Shown: in pieces, positions 1 through 8,104 of the stretch
Numbering within the stretch: position 1 is the stretch's first letter
Layout of the letters: each line of letters opens with the position of its first letter
Origin: Methanothrix sp.
GTDB lineage: Archaea; Halobacteriota; Methanosarcinia; Methanotrichales; Methanotrichaceae
NCBI GenBank assembly: GCA_026394565.1
Contig: JAPKYA010000002.1
Span: 31,014-95,013, forward strand
Length of the DNA stretch: 64,000 nucleotides
Direction: 5' to 3'
Position numbers and translations under genes: made by a program
The notes under the pieces: generated by a model
Seen by the model: only the letters and a program-made list of their open reading frames with translations
The model's database searches: none
What the model was told of the DNA's origin: nothing

Positions 1-60
1 TCCATCTCTCAGATAGTTTGATATATGGGTGTGAACGCGAAAAGCGATTCAGGAATAAGA

Positions 61-597
61 ATGAATGCCCTGATCGTTGCCTTCTGGCTGATGCTGCCCG
101 CCTACATACCTAATAACTGTGCAGCGCTCTTTGGCGGAGGCATGCCTCTGGACGGAGGCCGGATCTTCTCGGACGGGCGGCGCACGCTTGGCGACGGCAA
201 GACCTTTCGGGGAACCTTCGCGGGAACGGTCTGCGGCGTTTTGGTCGGGCTCCTGCAAAACCAGATTGCACCCTTTGTCGGTCTGCCCTCGTTCGGCGAC
301 GGCTACGAGCAGCTATTCATTCTCCCGGCCCTCTCCCTGGGAGCGATGCTGGGAGATATCGTGGCCGCATTCTTCAAGCGCCGCATGGGCTTACAGCGCG
401 GTGCGCCCCTTTTTATCATAGATCAGCTTGATTTTGTCATTGGAGCCTGGCTTCTCACCCTGTTCATGGCACCGGACTGGTTTATGCTGCATTTCACATT
501 CACCATAATATTAATCGTGCTCATAATAACCCCCATCCTGCACCGGGTTACAAATATCATAGGCTACAGGATGGGTGCGAAGAGAGAGCCCTGGTGA
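61..597 (+). CDS. carS: CDP-archaeol synthase
   Basis: Integral membrane enzyme that transfers CMP from CTP to 2,3-di-O-geranylgeranylglyceryl phosphate, giving the activated CDP-archaeol used for archaeal polar lipids. The family (DUF46/CarS) shows in the N-terminal helix followed by [20 protein letters not shown], a polar conserved loop, and three to four further hydrophobic segments. The ORF stays open to an ATG at 25, but AGGA lies about 8 nt before the ATG at 61 and the protein then begins directly with the first membrane helix, so I use 61 (178 aa). It stands alone upstream of the mtr operon. Family assignment is strong; no biochemical detail is visible. Confidence 0.9.
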   Translation: MNALIVAFWLMLPAYIPNNCAALFGGGMPLDGGRIFSDGRRTLGDGKTFRGTFAGTVCGVLVGLLQNQIAPFVGLPSFGDGYEQLFILPALSLGAMLGDIVAAFFKRRMGLQRGAPLFIIDQLDFVIGAWLLTLFMAPDWFMLHFTFTIILIVLIITPILHRVTNIIGYRMGAKREPW

Positions 598-690
598 GAT
601 CACAATTGCTTTAGCCTTCTCGTATGCTCGTTTCACCGGCACCAAATAGCGAGGTGCAGCGAGGGGCGGGAAATTTTTTCTTGCCGGCTA

Positions 691-710
691 TCGCGAAAGG
701 TTTATAAGTT
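691..710 (+). promoter_or_regulatory. Archaeal promoter (BRE/TATA) of the mtr operon
   Basis: CGAAAGG followed by TTTATAAG (701-708) is a good BRE plus TATA box. Initiation about 25 nt downstream would give a leader of roughly 60 nt before mtrE. A very similar CGAAA-TTTATAG element precedes the symporter gene near 8045. Inferred from sequence only. Confidence 0.6.
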
Positions 711-793
711 TAGGTAATTGATACCGAGAGCGTCATAGCCAATTTTATCCTGAAACAGCATGAAATTGGTGAAATGAAAAGGAGGAGGAATAA

Positions 794-1699
794 ATGGACG
801 CATTTGGCATGGGACTCGTAGCTGCTATGGGTGCCCTTGCGACAGTTGCGGGCGCTTCTGAGGATATCGACTCGGATATAGGCTCTCAAAGCAATCCCAA
901 CTCGCAAGTTCAACTGGCTGCCCAGGTCGGAAATCCCCATAGGATTTACAACAAGGCCATTGCAGGCGAGCCGCCATCGAACGCTCTGTGGTGCACAACC
1001 GCAGCCATCATGGCTTATGTGCTCATCGAAGGCTATCATATGCCCTTGCTCTTTGCAGCAGCCGCTGGCGCATCATTGGCCGCTCTATTCGACGGTGTAA
1101 TGTCTGTAAGCGCCTACCTTGGTAGGAACGCCAGCCAGGCCAGATTCAATCAGTGGATCTACCTGGATATCTTAAGGTATACTACGCCTTCCATCATGGC
1201 ACATGTATGGATTACATCTTTCTGTATAGTATTGATTTCTATAATACAAGTTTATGTTCTAACGCCTCATCATCCCTTCCCGATTCCCGTCATCGCCCTG
1301 GTTTGGGGTCTGACAGTCGGTGCTATTGGGTCGTCCGTGGGTGATATTCATTATGGTGGTGAGCGTGAGTTCCAGTGGAGGTTGTTCGGACAGGGCCTCA
1401 ACACCATGCTTTCCGGACAGATTGTGAGGAAGGCTGAAGCTGGTCTGCGAAACTCAATAGACAACGCCTGGTTCTGCGCCAAGTTCGGCGGACCGTGCAC
1501 GGGAATGGGCTTCGGCCTGACTGTTTTCTTGGACAACTGGAGAACAACTGTCTTCGACCCCCTCACCCAGGCCACCGCGGCCATTGCCATGGGCATATTC
1601 TTTGTAATTGTGATGAACCTGTACAACTTCTACTGTGAGCTTTCCGCCAGGAGAAAGTACGGGCCGTATCCAGGATACAAGGGGGATATAGCTGCATGA
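794..1699 (+). CDS. mtrE: Tetrahydromethanopterin S-methyltransferase subunit E
   Basis: Membrane subunit of the Na+-pumping N5-methyl-tetrahydro(sarcina)methanopterin:coenzyme M methyltransferase. 301 aa with six or so hydrophobic segments; MtrE, MtrD and MtrC form the membrane part of the complex that couples methyl transfer to sodium translocation. The N-terminal part (GLVAAMGALATVAGASEDIDSD) and the loop with NPNSQVQLAAQVG are typical of the family. A strong GGAGGAGG lies just before the ATG. First gene of mtrEDCBAFGH; its stop overlaps the mtrD start (ATGA). Confidence 0.97.
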   Translation: MDAFGMGLVAAMGALATVAGASEDIDSDIGSQSNPNSQVQLAAQVGNPHRIYNKAIAGEPPSNALWCTTAAIMAYVLIEGYHMPLLFAAAAGASLAALFDGVMSVSAYLGRNASQARFNQWIYLDILRYTTPSIMAHVWITSFCIVLISIIQVYVLTPHHPFPIPVIALVWGLTVGAIGSSVGDIHYGGEREFQWRLFGQGLNTMLSGQIVRKAEAGLRNSIDNAWFCAKFGGPCTGMGFGLTVFLDNWRTTVFDPLTQATAAIAMGIFFVIVMNLYNFYCELSARRKYGPYPGYKGDIAA

Positions 1700-2424
1700 A
1701 CTTCGATGCTAATACGATCATATATCTTCTGGAGATCATCATTGGAGGGCTTCTGGTGGGCGTTGGAGTTCACTTCGTGCCTGTGGGCGGAGCACCCGCA
1801 GCCATGGCCCAGGCAACAGGTATCGGAACAGGTACAGTGCAACTGGCTGCAGGATCAGGCCTTACCGGTCTCTTATCTGCCGGCCTGATGATGCACGCTA
1901 TGAGCCTGAGCCCGACCTTTGCCCAAGACGGCTACAGCATCTGGCCGATTCTTCTCACCGGAGCTGTTGGCGCCATGATCATGATGGATGCCACAATGCT
2001 TACCGGTAGCTGGATCTACGCCTACGCCGTAGGTGCGCCTTTCGCATCAGCGAAGGTCAACTACGATCCCATCACCATGTTCTCCCAGCCGCCTTATGTC
2101 GCTCCCGGCACTGTCGGGCAGGGCATTCCCACGATTTGTTTCGTTTCCGGGACAATTGGTGCGGCCATGGGCGGCATCGGCGGTGCAATGATCTACTTCC
2201 CGCTCGTGCTCATCAACCACAATCCAGCCATGAGCGCAGTCTTCGCTATCGGCATATTCTTCGTAGATGCCGTGCTCGCTTCCTGGAACATCCAGGGAAC
2301 CATCGAGGGCTTCCATGATCCCAAGTTCAAGAAGTGGCCCAAGGCATTCAAAGCCTGTCTTGTCTCCACAGCTATCCTGGCATTAGTGGCGGTACTGATT
2401 ACACCCCTGGTTGGAGGTGTCTAA
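1696..2424 (+). CDS. mtrD: Tetrahydromethanopterin S-methyltransferase subunit D
   Basis: Second membrane subunit of the Mtr complex, 242 aa with about six transmembrane segments. Conserved stretches such as GGAPAAMAQATGIGTGT and the Asp-containing helix MMDATMLTGSWIYAYA are visible. The acidic residue in a membrane helix fits the proposed sodium path, which is family knowledge and not shown here. The start overlaps the end of mtrE by 4 nt and only one base separates its stop from mtrC, so translation is probably coupled. Confidence 0.96.
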   Translation: MNFDANTIIYLLEIIIGGLLVGVGVHFVPVGGAPAAMAQATGIGTGTVQLAAGSGLTGLLSAGLMMHAMSLSPTFAQDGYSIWPILLTGAVGAMIMMDATMLTGSWIYAYAVGAPFASAKVNYDPITMFSQPPYVAPGTVGQGIPTICFVSGTIGAAMGGIGGAMIYFPLVLINHNPAMSAVFAIGIFFVDAVLASWNIQGTIEGFHDPKFKKWPKAFKACLVSTAILALVAVLITPLVGGV

Positions 2425-2425
2425 G

Positions 2426-3241
2426 ATGGCAGAAACCGTTAAGGGGTTTAAGCTTGAACCCAAACAGCTCAGGATCTACGGCCTGGTTGGCTCTGTTGTG
2501 GGCATATACCTGGCTTACATACTAAACAGTGTCACTGGAACCAACATATTCTCCTTCGTGGGAGCCTTGGCAGCCCTCTTCGGTGTGGTTATGGGCGCCA
2601 ACGCAGTTCGAAGGGTGTGCGCTTATGGTATCGGCACAGGAGTTCCGTCTATCGGCATGCTCTCTTTAGGAATGGGAGTAGTCGCCGTTTTGTTCGGCCT
2701 CAGCATTGCAGAGCAGCTAGGCATTGGACTACTGGGTGTTATCATTGCCCTGGTTTACTCGCTGATATTCGGATATGTAGTCGGGCTTATCGCCAATAGG
2801 GTTATGGGCTTCAACATTCCCGTCATGGAGGAAGGCTTGACCGACCTCTCCGGCGCAGGAACCCTGGCCATATTGGGCTGGTCCTTTGCCATATCCGGAT
2901 CTCTTGGCTATGCCGATATTGTCCACAGCGTCATCAACACTGGCTTCCTGGCTATTATCTTCATCTGCGGTGGTCTGGCCATTTTGCATCCCTTCAACGC
3001 CAACCTGGGCCCGGATGAGAAGCAGGACAGGACACTGGTGAACGGCGTCATGGTCGGTGGCATGTCAACCATAGCCACAGGCATTTGTGCCCTCATGACA
3101 TTGGGCCTTGCCGCTGGCATGGTGCAGATCGTAGTGGGCTTTGCAGTCTGGTATTACTTCTTTGTATGGTACTTCAGGCTGGCAAAGAGAGATGCCTCAG
3201 CAGTGGTCGGAACTGGACTTCTGCCGCCAACGGTGCAGTAA
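2426..3241 (+). CDS. mtrC: Tetrahydromethanopterin S-methyltransferase subunit C
   Basis: Third large membrane subunit of Mtr, 271 aa with about seven hydrophobic segments. The frame is open upstream to a TTG at 2411, but GGAGGTG (2413-2419) places the start at the ATG at 2426, giving MAETVKGFKLEP as N-terminus. The motif VGANRVMG-like VGLIANRVMGFNIPVMEEG and the C-terminal RLAKRDASAVVGTG are typical. Located between mtrD and mtrB as in other cytochrome-containing methanogens. Confidence 0.96.
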   Translation: MAETVKGFKLEPKQLRIYGLVGSVVGIYLAYILNSVTGTNIFSFVGALAALFGVVMGANAVRRVCAYGIGTGVPSIGMLSLGMGVVAVLFGLSIAEQLGIGLLGVIIALVYSLIFGYVVGLIANRVMGFNIPVMEEGLTDLSGAGTLAILGWSFAISGSLGYADIVHSVINTGFLAIIFICGGLAILHPFNANLGPDEKQDRTLVNGVMVGGMSTIATGICALMTLGLAAGMVQIVVGFAVWYYFFVWYFRLAKRDASAVVGTGLLPPTVQ

Positions 3242-3254
3242 GGAGGTCTAGGAA

Positions 3255-3614
3255 ATGGGAATTGTTAGAATATCATCGGAACTGGGCCTGTCGTTCGATC
3301 CACTTAAGGGAATGGTAGCAGAGGAAAGAGACGACGTTGTTCAGTACGCGCTCGATCCCATCTACCCAATGGTGGAGAGACTGGACCACATTGCAGATGA
3401 CCTTGTGAACCAGTTGGGGCCGGACAGTGAGCTTATGGAGTCCTACGCCAACAGAGGCAAATGCTCCTACATCGGCGGCCTGTACACCAACATCTGGATG
3501 GGCTTTATCATCGGCCTGGTAGTGGCCTTTGTCATCCTCATCAGCACCGCTTTCACAAGCGAGGCTGGACTGAAGATAATAAAGGCAGCACTCATGCCGG
3601 CAGGAGGTGCCTAG
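3255..3614 (+). CDS. mtrB: Tetrahydromethanopterin S-methyltransferase subunit B
   Basis: Small Mtr subunit of 119 aa: a soluble N-terminal part and one transmembrane helix near residues 77-98. Preceded by AAGGAGG. It sits in the canonical slot between mtrC and mtrA. In the family MtrB, MtrF, MtrG and the helix of MtrA form a helical stalk near the membrane subunits. The length is at the long end for MtrB because of a C-terminal extension after the helix. Confidence 0.93.
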   Translation: MGIVRISSELGLSFDPLKGMVAEERDDVVQYALDPIYPMVERLDHIADDLVNQLGPDSELMESYANRGKCSYIGGLYTNIWMGFIIGLVVAFVILISTAFTSEAGLKIIKAALMPAGGA

Positions 3615-3615
3615 A

Positions 3616-4347
3616 ATGGCCTTAAAAAAGAAGCCATCTGAGCCGTGGCCGCTCATCACCGGCGAGTATGAGGCAGGAAATCCGGAAAGTCCGGTGGCTG
3701 TCTGTTCCTGCGGATCTCACCTCAAGGGATCAGAGCTGCTCGCTGCCGGCGCCGGTCTGGTTGGACCGTGCAAGACAGAAAACATCGGCATTGAGAAGAT
3801 GGTGGCAAACCTGGTCTCCAATCCCAACATCAGATACCTGATCGTCACGGGAATGGAGGTCAAGGGGCACATCACCGGTCAGGCCGTGGGAGCCTTCCTC
3901 AAAGACGGCATAGATAAGGAAGGAAGAATCATCGGTGCCAAGGGAGCTATTCCCTTCATCCAGAACCTGAACGAAGAGTCCATTGAGCGGGTCAAGCAGC
4001 AGGTTTCGCCCATCATGATGATGGACACCGAGGACATGGGCGTCATCAAGGCCAAGATTGCGGAGCTGATCTCCAAGGATCCGGGTGCCTTAGATGTCGA
4101 GCCTATGAGAATAGAGATCAAAGAGGGCGGGGAAGAAGAGGTAGAGACCGGCCCAAGACCCATGGCCGCAGAGGCTGTGGATATTCTGGGCAGAATGAGG
4201 TTGATGGATGCCGCGGTAACCAATAATGGTCTCCTCAACAAGTTCCAGGCAGGCATCTATGCAGGCAAGATAGAAGGCGTTGCTCTGGGCATGACGGTAG
4301 TCCTGATCTTCTTCGGCATAATCCTCAAGATGGTAGGAGGGCAGTAA
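3616..4347 (+). CDS. mtrA: Tetrahydromethanopterin S-methyltransferase subunit A (corrinoid protein)
   Basis: Corrinoid-carrying subunit of Mtr, 243 aa. The cytoplasmic domain holds the cobamide prosthetic group; the family's lower axial ligand is the His in the motif EVKGHITGQ, here His85. A C-terminal membrane anchor (about residues 218-238) follows a charged, Glu-rich linker near 165-178. The frame is open from a GTG at 3607 inside mtrB, but the ATG at 3616 follows GGAGG at proper spacing and gives MALKKKPSEPWPLITGEYEAG. Confidence 0.96.
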   Translation: MALKKKPSEPWPLITGEYEAGNPESPVAVCSCGSHLKGSELLAAGAGLVGPCKTENIGIEKMVANLVSNPNIRYLIVTGMEVKGHITGQAVGAFLKDGIDKEGRIIGAKGAIPFIQNLNEESIERVKQQVSPIMMMDTEDMGVIKAKIAELISKDPGALDVEPMRIEIKEGGEEEVETGPRPMAAEAVDILGRMRLMDAAVTNNGLLNKFQAGIYAGKIEGVALGMTVVLIFFGIILKMVGGQ

Positions 4348-4348
4348 G

Positions 4349-4585
4349 ATGGCTGAAGAACAAGAGGTAATCTACGGCCAGGGCATCCCCAAGGTCATTG
4401 ATCCTAGAGCACAGCATTTCCAGGACATTGTGGATGACATCAAGTACAAGGCCCAGCTCCTGGCCAGGGAGACGAAGCTATCCTCAGGAGTAATGGCCAC
4501 CGTTTCCATGGGATTTGCCATCGGTTTCATCCTAGCAGTAATGCTGATGCTCGGGCCGTTCTTCATATTCCAAGGGGGGCTGTGA
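4349..4585 (+). CDS. mtrF: Tetrahydromethanopterin S-methyltransferase subunit F
   Basis: Small Mtr subunit of 78 aa with one C-terminal transmembrane helix (about residues 50-75). The N-terminal soluble part is related to the N-terminal region of MtrA-type subunits and carries YKAQLLARETKLSSG, a conserved stretch. One base separates it from the mtrA stop. Identified by sequence and by its place in the operon. Confidence 0.93.
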   Translation: MAEEQEVIYGQGIPKVIDPRAQHFQDIVDDIKYKAQLLARETKLSSGVMATVSMGFAIGFILAVMLMLGPFFIFQGGL

Positions 4586-4588
4586 GCA

Positions 4589-4834
4589 ATGGTGAATGAA
4601 GGGCGAGAAGCGGTTCCGGTAGCCGTGGTTGATAAGAATCAGTTCAATGAGATCATGGCAAGGCTGGATAGAATCGATGAGAAGATTGAGTTCTACTCAG
4701 GCGAGAAGTTCCTGCGCGCCGGCAAGTCCGTCGGCAGGGATCTGGGTACAGCCTACGGAGTTTGCGCTGGATTGATCATAATATTGGCGTATATACTGTT
4801 TGTATATGCCGGCCACTGGACGAGGGTGATTTGA
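4589..4834 (+). CDS. mtrG: Tetrahydromethanopterin S-methyltransferase subunit G
   Basis: Small Mtr subunit of 81 aa: an N-terminal helical part with NEIMARLDRIDEKIEF, then GRDLGTAYGVCAGLIIIL leading into a single C-terminal membrane helix. A run of G residues before the ATG acts as ribosome binding site. Its TGA directly abuts the mtrH ATG, so MtrG and MtrH are probably translated in a coupled way. Confidence 0.93.
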   Translation: MVNEGREAVPVAVVDKNQFNEIMARLDRIDEKIEFYSGEKFLRAGKSVGRDLGTAYGVCAGLIIILAYILFVYAGHWTRVI

Positions 4835-5770
4835 ATGTTCAAGTTTGATAGGAAGCAAGAGGTCTTCGATTTCGGCAATTTCAAGGTTGGGGGCCAGCCT
4901 GGAGAGTACCCCACATGCTGCATAGGCACCATGTTCTACGCCAGGCACAAGATTGTCTCCGATCCGGAGCATGGAGTCTTTGACGCGGCAGCCGCTGAGA
5001 GGCTCTGGAATGCACAGGTTGAGATGAGCGACCTAACTGGAAATTCCTGTATGAACCAGATCGTCGCGGAGAGCAACGAGGCCATGAAGAAGGAGATCGA
5101 CTGGTTTGTGGGCATATCCGATTATCCATTCCTCATCGACTCCTCTGCTCCTGAGGTGCGCGCCTTCGGCGTCAAGTACGCCACTGAGATCGGCGTTGCC
5201 GATAGAGCCATCCATAACTCCATCAACGCCTCCATTACACCGGAGGAGCTGCTGGCCGTCAAGGAAAGCGACCTTGATGCGGCAATTGTTCTGGCCTTCA
5301 ACGCCATGGAGAAGGGAACCGCAGGCAAGATGAACATCCTGACCAAAGCGGCTGGAGGCGCCAAGAAGGGCATGCTGGAGTACGCCAAAGAGTGCGGCAT
5401 TACCAGGCCCCTCATCGATACTGCTGCCATGCCGCTGGGAGCCGGCTCCGGCGCAACCTATCGCGCCGTCATTGCCGTCAAAGCTCAACTCGGCCTGCCG
5501 GTTGGTGCAGGATTCCACAACGGTGCCTCTGCCTGGGACTGGATGAAGAAGTGGAAGAAACAGCATAAAGAGGCCTTCTCTCCTGTCGATATCGGCTCCA
5601 ATCTGGTAGCCGGAATCTTGGGTGCCAACTACTACCTCTACGGGCCCATAGAAAACGCCCCCATGATCTTCCCGGCTGCGGCCATGGTGGACATCATGAC
5701 GGCGGAGTCGGCAGAGGAGTTGGGACTGAAAGTTCTGGCTGAAAAGCATCCTAAGAATACGACTCTGTAA
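4835..5770 (+). CDS. mtrH: Tetrahydromethanopterin S-methyltransferase subunit H
   Basis: Peripheral cytoplasmic subunit that moves the methyl group from methyl-tetrahydro(sarcina)methanopterin to the corrinoid of MtrA; it belongs to the TIM-barrel methyltetrahydrofolate methyltransferase-like family. 311 aa, full length, beginning MFKFDRKQEVFDFGNFKVGG. Conserved pieces include GTMFYARHKIVSD, MSDLTGNSCMNQIVAES and GAGSGATYRAV. Last gene of the mtr operon, followed at once by a T-rich terminator. Confidence 0.97.
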   Translation: MFKFDRKQEVFDFGNFKVGGQPGEYPTCCIGTMFYARHKIVSDPEHGVFDAAAAERLWNAQVEMSDLTGNSCMNQIVAESNEAMKKEIDWFVGISDYPFLIDSSAPEVRAFGVKYATEIGVADRAIHNSINASITPEELLAVKESDLDAAIVLAFNAMEKGTAGKMNILTKAAGGAKKGMLEYAKECGITRPLIDTAAMPLGAGSGATYRAVIAVKAQLGLPVGAGFHNGASAWDWMKKWKKQHKEAFSPVDIGSNLVAGILGANYYLYGPIENAPMIFPAAAMVDIMTAESAEELGLKVLAEKHPKNTTL

Positions 5771-5796
5771 GTCGTCTTCTTTTTTTTCTATTTTTC
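5771..5796 (+). terminator. T-tract terminator after mtrH
   Basis: Directly after the mtrH stop the + strand reads TCTTCTTTTTTTTC and TATTTTT, the oligo-T signal archaeal RNA polymerase uses to stop. It separates the mtr operon from the next gene at 5808. Confidence 0.6.
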
Positions 5797-5807
5797 GAGG
5801 ATATTCA

Positions 5808-6446
5808 TTGCCGCGCGTTATCATTAAAACGGCTTTTCATAATATCAGATTCAAATGCAGGAGATGTGGCACCTGCTGCCATCATAAGAGGCCGGAGGAG
5901 TTCGGAGATCTAATACCTCTGGAAAGGCTAAAGGAGTTCTGGGAGAAGTCGAATCTGATCTATATGACTGGTGAGGATATCGAGAATATCAGCCGCGAAA
6001 CAGGCCTTGATCCTTCTGATTTTGTGGATACGCTTTACAGATATGACGGGAAATTCGTTCGCGTTGATGATTCCAAAAAGAGAATAATCCTGGATTTTCC
6101 GGTCATGAAGAGCAAGGCAGATACTACCTGCGTCTTTTACAATAATGGCTGCAAAGTTTACTCCATTCGGCCCAAAGCCTGCCGCCTCTTTCCCTTTCGA
6201 GTCGAGGAGGAGAGCACACCGCAAGGCGACATAATATTAAACATTTCCTGCAATAAGAGCTGTCCCGGAATCGGGACTGGCAAAATAGCCGATAAGAAGT
6301 CGCTGGAAAAACTGGTATGCGATCAGTTTTTGGAGAGAAGCGAGTGCGTCGCGACTGAGGTCCGGACTCTGGCGCAGGAAGGCAGGATTTCCAGGGATGC
6401 CAGGATATATCGCAGCCATCCCGGCCCAAGATTCCCGCCCAAATAA
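5808..6446 (+). CDS. YkgJ-family CxxCxxCC cysteine-cluster protein
   Basis: 212 aa protein of the UPF0153/YkgJ family, thought to bind zinc or an iron-sulphur cluster. The signature is CRRCGTCCHH near residue 17, followed by CVFYNNGCKVYSIRPKACRL (about 107-126) and CNKSCPGIG, which gives all the expected cysteines. The start is a TTG at 5808 with GAGG about 7 nt upstream; the next in-frame ATG would cut into the cysteine cluster. Function is unknown for the family. A second member lies at 54647-55306. Confidence 0.85.
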   Translation: MPRVIIKTAFHNIRFKCRRCGTCCHHKRPEEFGDLIPLERLKEFWEKSNLIYMTGEDIENISRETGLDPSDFVDTLYRYDGKFVRVDDSKKRIILDFPVMKSKADTTCVFYNNGCKVYSIRPKACRLFPFRVEEESTPQGDIILNISCNKSCPGIGTGKIADKKSLEKLVCDQFLERSECVATEVRTLAQEGRISRDARIYRSHPGPRFPPK

Positions 6447-6563
6447 ATCGGATAAAAGAGCAATCTCCGCGTCATTGGGCTTTAGGAAAGTTTTTCTCCT
6501 AAAGAGATCTATATGCAACGCGGCATGGGTTATCCCAGCGCCATGATTTGGGAGGTGAGATTC

Positions 6564-6734
6564 ATGACAGTTGTAAAGAGCGATGCTATGTTGCAGCACG
6601 AAAAGACGATCGCAGAGGTGGTGGCTCACAGGCCGAAGCGCAGCAACGATCAAGTGATGCATATTGAATGGAGAAATATCTTACTGGCAGCGGCTGCAGT
6701 TGTAGTAGTGGTAATTGCAGCAACATCCATGTGA
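6564..6734 (+). CDS. Small tail-anchored membrane protein
   Basis: 56 aa protein, MTVVKSDAMLQHEKTIAEVV..., with a charged cytosolic N-terminal half and one C-terminal membrane helix (LLAAAAVVVVVIAA). GGAGGTGA sits ideally before the ATG at 6564, so I prefer this over the in-frame ATG at 6513, which lies beside a TATA-like ATCTATATG and lacks a binding site. No family recognised. Its plan resembles the 59-residue protein on the other strand at 9546-9725. Confidence 0.7.
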   Translation: MTVVKSDAMLQHEKTIAEVVAHRPKRSNDQVMHIEWRNILLAAAAVVVVVIAATSM

Positions 6735-6747
6735 ATAAGGCTTCATG

Positions 6748-6778
6748 GCCGGCCAACCGGCTTTTATTTACTTTTTTG
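6748..6778. terminator. Hairpin plus T-tract between convergent genes
   Basis: GCCGG-CCAA-CCGGC (6748-6761) forms a short stem and is followed by TTTTATTTACTTTTTT. It lies between two convergent genes, overlaps the 3' end of the minus-strand gene, and probably ends transcription from the plus-strand gene. Confidence 0.45.
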
Positions 6779-7624
6779 TATAATCCATGATTCGTTATCG
6801 GGATCAGAGCCGGATAGATATTTGGCAAGGGCTTCACTGAGGAAACCAGCAATACCCCCCGGATAGTGGACCTCCAAACAATCCAGCTCCGCCATCTTTC
6901 TTGGATCAATAGGGTAGGGCTTGAGATATCTCTTGAAACGATTATGGTCCTCCTTCGAATTCATTTTTGCATTGACCAGAGGAAGCTTCAGATCGAGGAC
7001 TTGTTCCGGCTTAAGGCCGATGCATTTCAATTTTATATCCCTGTTGCCCATCGATGGCTCGACCTTGGCAATCTCCGACGCCAGATCGCTGCTGAAAAAT
7101 GCGCCGGAGGGACTTAAGTCGGACAGACAGAGGATGATAGTCGGTTGGCGACAGCGCTGGTGCAGAGCAGAAATTGCATCCTCAGATGCCCTGCCGTTGA
7201 CTGAGACCAGGGTTACGCCATATTTCTGGCAGATGGGGTAAAGCAGGGGATTCAAAGCGGACTTAGCGACCCAAACCTCCAGGAAATAGGGCCGCTCCCA
7301 ATCGATCTCCGGCGGGAATAATTGCTCTCCTGCCGTCTCCTCCAGTATAGCGTCCGCAGGAATGAATCCCAGACTTCTCGCTTTGCTCATCCATTTGGGA
7401 AGCTTCTCGCCGTCGTTCTCATGGTACGGCCTCATGATCCTGATTTCTCCCACAAATCCTCCGCAGATGGGATAATCCGAGGCCTTCATCTGCAGCGCGT
7501 GGTAGAATAATCCTCGCAGCGTGGTTCTTGATCGGCCTGTGCTTTTCACAAAATCCTGATATGCTCTTGCCACCCATCTGGATTTTGTTCTATCTGTCTC
7601 AGTGTATACAAATGCCTCAGTCAT
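6764..7624 (-). CDS. Stand-alone TOPRIM protein resembling Spo11/topoisomerase VI subunit A
   Basis: 286 aa. The N-terminal segment RSRTTLRGLFYHALQ resembles the winged-helix part of Spo11/TopoVI-A proteins with its TxRxLFYxL pattern, but the catalytic tyrosine context is not obvious. The middle shows FLEVWVAKSALNPLLYPIC with the TOPRIM-type glutamate, a SVNGRASEDAI stretch and ILCLSDLSPSG in the place of the DxDPSG acidic motif (here D-L-S-P-S-G, so one Asp is replaced). No TopoVI-B gene is nearby. Similar proteins occur in mobile or accessory DNA. I choose the ATG at 7624 because AAGGA lies before it; the frame extends to 7702. Family call is inference from motifs. Confidence 0.55.
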   Translation of the reverse strand: MTEAFVYTETDRTKSRWVARAYQDFVKSTGRSRTTLRGLFYHALQMKASDYPICGGFVGEIRIMRPYHENDGEKLPKWMSKARSLGFIPADAILEETAGEQLFPPEIDWERPYFLEVWVAKSALNPLLYPICQKYGVTLVSVNGRASEDAISALHQRCRQPTIILCLSDLSPSGAFFSSDLASEIAKVEPSMGNRDIKLKCIGLKPEQVLDLKLPLVNAKMNSKEDHNRFKRYLKPYPIDPRKMAELDCLEVHYPGGIAGFLSEALAKYLSGSDPDNESWIIQKSK

Positions 7625-7770
7625 ATCTGAATTTCCTTGGTCATACAAAGTATTTAGAGCAGAATGTTTCTGCAAGGATACCTGGCTGATGCCGTGCCAC
7701 AAAGTTTATGTGGGATGCAGTAAATTGGCCTTCTGCCTAGTGTATTCATTGCTGAAAAGGAGGTGGAAAT

Positions 7771-7872
7771 ATAACGGATCAATTGATCGCCGTAGTAGTA
7801 TTTGGCGTTTTAACATTCGTACTGCCATATGTATTAAATAAATGGTCAGACGGCAGGGCAGGAGTTAGGTAA
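7771..7872 (+). CDS. Possible 33-residue membrane protein with a non-ATG start
   Basis: AAGGAGGTGG (7757-7766) is the strongest kind of ribosome binding site here, and 4 nt later an open frame starts ATA ACG GAT CAA TTG. Read from there it gives ITDQLIAVVVFGVLTFVL... and ends WSDGRAGVR, a single membrane helix with a positive tail. No ATG, GTG or TTG lies at correct spacing; TTG at 7783 is 17 nt away. Either ATA is used as start, or the start codon is mutated. It lies upstream of a sodium:solute symporter, and small accessory membrane proteins are known beside such carriers. Confidence 0.4.
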   Translation: MTDQLIAVVVFGVLTFVLPYVLNKWSDGRAGVR

Positions 7873-8035
7873 ATCGTAATATGTTCTGCGATCCTGGCTT
7901 TTGCTAGGGTCGTTATTATTATTATCCGCTCATCATTGATATCTATGGCCACGACGTTTCCCGGACCATGCATCATTTGGGGCGCGAAGATGGGCGCGTC
8001 AATTGCGCCTTCAATTATTATCAACACTGCAGTTA

Positions 8036-8054
8036 CAGCGAAAGTTTTATAGTT
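8036..8054 (+). promoter_or_regulatory. TATA box of the symporter gene
   Basis: GCGAAAGTTTTATAG (BRE-like CGAAA, TATA at about 8045-8051) lies about 55 nt before the ATG at 8105 and closely resembles the mtr promoter. Confidence 0.5.
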
Positions 8055-8104
8055 TTGTAAACCTTATTCGCGAAAAAGGGTTTACAATTCGCGAGGTATG
8101 GTTT

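Noticed and set aside
7779..8027. 82-residue frame on the minus strand between the TOPRIM gene and the symporter
   Set aside because: Starts with GTG, has no ribosome site, overlaps both the symporter promoter and the small-protein frame on the plus strand, and matches no family.
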